Source of the DNA: Gemmatimonadota bacterium
GTDB lineage: Bacteria > Gemmatimonadota > Gemmatimonadetes > Longimicrobiales > Gaopeijiaceae
Length of the DNA: 36,212 nucleotides
Assembly: GCA_028874995.1 (NCBI GenBank)
Contig: JAPPGM010000190.1
Span: 1-36,212 of the forward strand
Direction: 5' to 3'
Program-made: the position numbers and the translations under genes
The notes under the pieces: model-generated
What the model was told of the DNA's origin: nothing
Databases searched by the model: none
The model's input: only the letters and a program-made list of their open reading frames with translations
Part shown: positions 33,238 through 36,212 of the stretch, one piece after another
Layout: every line of letters starts with the position of its first letter
Position numbering within the stretch: position 1 is the first letter of the stretch

Positions 33238-33538
33238 CGCGGGGCGACCATCGCTGGTCCACGACGGTCCCGCGACCCGTTCGCTGGACGTGGAGGTGCC
33301 CAACCGGCTGGGGATGCACGCGCGGCCCTGCGCCGAGTTCGTGAAGCTCGCCAGCGGCTTTTCGTCCTCCATCACCGTACGGAAGGAGCGGCTCTCGGTG
33401 AACGGGAAGAGCATCATGGGAGTGTTGATGCTCGCGGCGGAAAAGGGGAGTTCGCTGACCATCACGGCCGAAGGGGACGACGCCTCGGTCGCGGTGAGAG
33501 CGCTGGCCCGTCTGGTGAGGGGCGGTTTCGGTGAATGA
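33230..33538 (+). CDS. ptsH: Phosphocarrier protein HPr
   Basis: 102 residues. NRLGMHARPCAEFVKLAS places the phosphorylated histidine at His30, and GKSIMGVLMLAAEKG places the HprK target serine at Ser61. The spacing between them is the same as His15/Ser46 in the classical protein, so there is an N-terminal extension of about 15 residues (SDAGRPSLVHDGPATR). HPr accepts phosphate from enzyme I. Presence of both sites matches the adjacent hprK and ptsI. It overlaps ptsI by 8 nt. Confidence 0.93.
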   Translation: MSDAGRPSLVHDGPATRSLDVEVPNRLGMHARPCAEFVKLASGFSSSITVRKERLSVNGKSIMGVLMLAAEKGSSLTITAEGDDASVAVRALARLVRGGFGE

Positions 33539-35306
33539 CACGGCCGCCCCGCTCGTCTTCAGGGGATTGCCCGCGGCGGAAGGGATCGCGAGGGGGCGGG
33601 TGCACCGGGTGGACTGGAATGTCCCCGAAGTGCCGCGCGTCGCCGTTCCGAAAGGTGGGCGGGACCGGGAACTGGAGCGCTTCCGGCGGGCACGGGCCCG
33701 AGCCCGGCGGGAACTCGAAGACCTGAAACGCAGGACCGCGTCCCGTCTCGGGCCGATCGAGGCGCGCATCTTCGATCCGCAGATCCTCATGCTGGACGAT
33801 CCCGACGTCGTGGAGGGGACCCGGCGCTACATCGCCGAGAACCGCCTCACCGCCGCCCGCGCATTCGACTGGCGCATGCTCGAGCTGAAAGACCGCTGGT
33901 CCCGGACATCCCACCCAATGGTACTGGACCGGCTGAACGACCTCGAGGACCTCAAGGTCCGGATTCTCATCCGCCTGCTGGACCTCCCCGACCCCTGGGC
34001 CATCGATGGTTGGGAGGTAGGAGGAATCGTCGCGGTCGCGAGGGATCTCACGCCGAGCTTCGTGGCCCTCGTCGATCCGTCGCGGGTGGTGGCGCTCGCC
34101 GCAGACTGGGGGACGCGGACGTCGCACTGGGCGATCCTGGCCCGGTCGCTCGAGATCCCGGCGGCCGCGGGACTGGGTGACATCACCACCCGCGCCGAAG
34201 ACGGCCAGGCGATCATCGTGGACGGATGGTCCGGCCGGGTAGTGATGGAGCCCGACGCCCGGGAGGCGGACCGTTTCGAGCGCCGCCGGGCCGCGATCCG
34301 CGGGTGGAGGCACGAGAGTGGAACCGATGTGCGGGAGGAGGCGGTCACCGTGGACGGTCAGGCCGTCACCCTGCGCGTGAACCTGGATCTTCCGGGTGAG
34401 GCGGCCCGGGCCCGCGCGCTCGGTGCCCATGGGGTCGGCCTCTTTCGAACCGAATTCCTGGTGGTCGGTCGCAGCACGTTCCCCGAAGAAGAGGAACAGT
34501 ACCGCTCCTACCGTGAGGTCGTGGAGGCCTTCCCCTCCCACCCCGTCCTTATCCGGACCTTCGATCTGGGCGGAGACAAGTTCCCCGTCTTTCTGCGCAC
34601 CCCGTCTGAGGACAATCCGTTCCTAGGCAGGCGCGGCGTGCGCGTGTGCCCCGACGAGCCCGAACTCTTCCTGACCCAGTTGCGTGCCATGTCGAGGGCG
34701 GCCGTCCACGGCGACCTGCGCGTGATGGTCCCCCTGGTGAACACGGGAACCGAGATCGAAACCGTGCGCGAACTGGCCGAAGTGGCGGAGGACCAGCTTG
34801 CAGGCGAGGGTCTGCCCTTCGCGCGCGGCGTCGAGGTAGGCGCGATGATCGAGACGCCCGCCGCCGCCCTGGCCGCCCCCGCACTGGCAACCCATGCCGA
34901 CTTCCTCTCCATCGGAACCAACGACCTGGTCCAGTACACGCTCGCGGTGGACCGCACGAACACCCGTCTGGCCCACCTCTTCGATTCCTTCCACCCGGCC
35001 GTGCTCCGGCAGATCTCGATGGTGGCCGGCGCCGGCCGCGCCGCCGGCGTGGAGGTGAGTGCCTGCGGGGAGATGGCCGCGCGCCCCCTGGGCATTCTCC
35101 TCCTGCTGGGACTTGGCGTGGACGTGCTGTCCGTCGCGTGGCGCTCGCTGCCGGGGATCAGGAGAATGGTACGCAACTGCCGACTCGACGAGATTCGTGC
35201 CGCCGCCGCAGCCGCCCTTGAGGCACCTGCGGGGCCGCAGGCCAAACGGGATTTCACGGCATCGCTGCGGCCCACGCTGGAACGCTTGTTTCCACGGGGG
35301 ACTTGA
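33531..35306 (+). CDS. ptsI: PTS enzyme I (phosphoenolpyruvate-protein phosphotransferase)
   Basis: 591 residues from a GTG overlapping the HPr stop. The N-terminal domain begins LVFRGLPAAEGIARGRVHRV and contains the HPr-binding helices (ILMLDDPDVVEG). The active-site histidine is His199 in WGTRTSHWAILARSLEIPAAAG. The C-terminal PEP-binding barrel has GVGLFRTEFLVVGR, IRTFDLGGDKF, VMVPLVNTGTEIE, GAMIETPAAAL, SIGTNDLVQYTLAVDR and a late VSACGEMAARPL with the conserved cysteine. It moves phosphate from PEP to HPr. No EII gene is next to it, so the output may be regulatory. Confidence 0.95.
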   Translation: MNDTAAPLVFRGLPAAEGIARGRVHRVDWNVPEVPRVAVPKGGRDRELERFRRARARARRELEDLKRRTASRLGPIEARIFDPQILMLDDPDVVEGTRRYIAENRLTAARAFDWRMLELKDRWSRTSHPMVLDRLNDLEDLKVRILIRLLDLPDPWAIDGWEVGGIVAVARDLTPSFVALVDPSRVVALAADWGTRTSHWAILARSLEIPAAAGLGDITTRAEDGQAIIVDGWSGRVVMEPDAREADRFERRRAAIRGWRHESGTDVREEAVTVDGQAVTLRVNLDLPGEAARARALGAHGVGLFRTEFLVVGRSTFPEEEEQYRSYREVVEAFPSHPVLIRTFDLGGDKFPVFLRTPSEDNPFLGRRGVRVCPDEPELFLTQLRAMSRAAVHGDLRVMVPLVNTGTEIETVRELAEVAEDQLAGEGLPFARGVEVGAMIETPAAALAAPALATHADFLSIGTNDLVQYTLAVDRTNTRLAHLFDSFHPAVLRQISMVAGAGRAAGVEVSACGEMAARPLGILLLLGLGVDVLSVAWRSLPGIRRMVRNCRLDEIRAAAAAALEAPAGPQAKRDFTASLRPTLERLFPRGT

Positions 35307-35404
35307 CGATTCACCGAATTCTATCTTCCGTGACAGTCTTCCACCGAGGTAACCGTATCGGGAACCCGACCTTCACCACACACCGCCTCTCGCCTTCCCC
35401 CTCC

Positions 35405-35410
35405 AGGAGA
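35405..35410 (+). promoter_or_regulatory. Ribosome binding site of metK
   Basis: AGGAGA eight bases before the TTG at 35419. It supports the TTG start. Confidence 0.7.
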
Positions 35411-35418
35411 TCTGCACC

Positions 35419-36212
35419 TTGAGCCTGAGCCTCTTTACCTCCGAGTCCGTCACCGAAGGACACCCGGACAAGGTCGCCGACCAGATTTCGGACGCCGTGG
35501 TCGACGCAATACTGACAGAGGATCCTGGGGGAAGGGTCGCTTGCGAGACGTTGGCGGCGGTCGACAGGGTGTTGGTGGCCGGCGAGATCGGAACCAGGGG
35601 CGAGCTTCCCGATGTGCCGGGGCTCGTCCGCGCGGTGATCCGGGAGGTCGGCTACGAGAGTCCTCTCTACGACGGGTCGGACGGGACCGAATGCGAATTG
35701 GCCTTGACCCGTCAATCGGCCGAGATCGCGGCCGGGGTGAACGAGGGTGGAGCGGGGGACCAGGGCATGATGTTCGGCTTCGCCTGCGACGAGACCCCGG
35801 AGTTGATGCCGGCGCCCATCTCGGCATCCCACGCTCTGGCCAAACGTCTCACGGAAGCCCGGAAGTCGGGGGAGATTCCATGGCTCCGGCCCGATGGCAA
35901 GTCGCAGGTGACGTACGAATACGACGGACTCGCGCCGGCTCGCATAGCGACCGTTGTGGTCAGTGCCCAACATGCGGACAGGCACGACGGTGTGGAGTTG
36001 ACGCAGGATCGCATCCGCCACGAGGTGATCGAGAAGGTGATTGCCCGGGCGCTCCCCGAGAGCCATTTCGATCCGAGCTCCACCGTCTGCCACGTCAACC
36101 CGAGCGGCAGCTTCGTCCACGGCGGACCCGCGGTCGACTCCGGGCTCACCGGACGCAAGATCATCGTGGACACCTACGGCGGCATGGGCCGGCACGGCGG
36201 CGGCGCCTTCTC
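35419..36212 (+). CDS. metK: S-adenosylmethionine synthetase (3' end beyond the window)
   Basis: 264 complete codons plus two bases are present, from a TTG at 35419 to the window edge. The TTG gives [29 protein letters not shown], the classic N-terminus with the ATP-binding His in GHPDK. Further motifs are [58 protein letters not shown], and [34 protein letters not shown] at the edge, where GGGAFSGKDPxKVDRS normally follows. It makes S-adenosylmethionine from methionine and ATP in the cytoplasm. About a third of the protein is missing to the right. I see no recognisable SAM riboswitch in the 112 bases upstream. Confidence 0.95.
   Translation, partial: MSLSLFTSESVTEGHPDKVADQISDAVVDAILTEDPGGRVACETLAAVDRVLVAGEIGTRGELPDVPGLVRAVIREVGYESPLYDGSDGTECELALTRQSAEIAAGVNEGGAGDQGMMFGFACDETPELMPAPISASHALAKRLTEARKSGEIPWLRPDGKSQVTYEYDGLAPARIATVVVSAQHADRHDGVELTQDRIRHEVIEKVIARALPESHFDPSSTVCHVNPSGSFVHGGPAVDSGLTGRKIIVDTYGGMGRHGGGAF

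Noticed and set aside
31459-33465. Minus-strand open frame of 668 codons opposite hpf and hprK
   Set aside because: Shadow of strongly supported plus-strand genes.
35307-35418. SAM riboswitch or sigma70 promoter before metK
   Set aside because: No SAM-box core is recognisable. TTGACG (35303-35308) and TATCTT (35322-35327) are only 13 bp apart, too close for a standard promoter.

Overview
The window is high-GC, densely packed DNA that looks like the chromosome of a Gram-negative bacterium. I infer Gemmatimonadota (or a close relative) from several things taken together: tandem secreted 6-bladed beta-propeller proteins with GEGPGEF motifs, Tat-exported proteins, a tyrA-aroA-cmk-rpsA cluster, an HprK/HPr/EI module without PTS transporters, and heavy use of GTG and TTG starts. 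This is inference from gene content, with no phylogeny behind it. Almost everything is encoded on the + strand. The exception is a two-gene minus-strand operon at 4088-6921. I see no tRNA, rRNA, insertion sequence, prophage or CRISPR array.

Layout: (1) 1-201 is the end of an MscS-type channel gene. (2) 325-4047 holds three successive secreted beta-propeller proteins; the first two are close tandem duplicates and the third has a Tat-like signal. (3) 4088-6921 (minus) holds a CopC-CopD copper protein and a Tat-exported PLP aminotransferase. (4) 7193-13325 holds rnz, tyrA, aroA, cmk and rpsA, joining RNA maturation, aromatic amino-acid synthesis and ribosomal protein S1; rpsA has its own 314-base leader with A-tracts. 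(5) 13332-21233 holds an orphan ligand-binding lipoprotein and a propionyl-CoA to succinyl-CoA module: carboxyltransferase, biotin carboxylase, biotin carrier and the mutase catalytic subunit. A secreted double-PDZ protein is inserted in the middle of it. (6) 21370-26599 holds an FmdB-type zinc ribbon, argS, a PfkB sugar kinase, purM and an outer-membrane-like protein. (7) 26642-31784 is a riboflavin operon (ribD, ribE, ribB-type bifunctional gene, ribH) running into nusB and a GT4 glycosyltransferase. (8) 31915-35306 holds a hibernation factor, hprK, HPr and enzyme I. (9) 35419 to the end is the start of metK.

Most neighbouring genes overlap by 1-20 nt or lie within 10 nt of each other, so translational coupling is the rule. 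The clearest oddity is the ribB-type protein at 28482-29675. Its GTP cyclohydrolase II domain has lost all three zinc cysteines and the catalytic loop, so the first committed step of flavin synthesis must come from elsewhere. Other points worth attention are a carboxylase alpha chain split at a C7 run, an array of five GACAGA/TCTGTC elements before the sugar kinase, and a TATACT box with a 13-bp palindrome at the start of the riboflavin operon.
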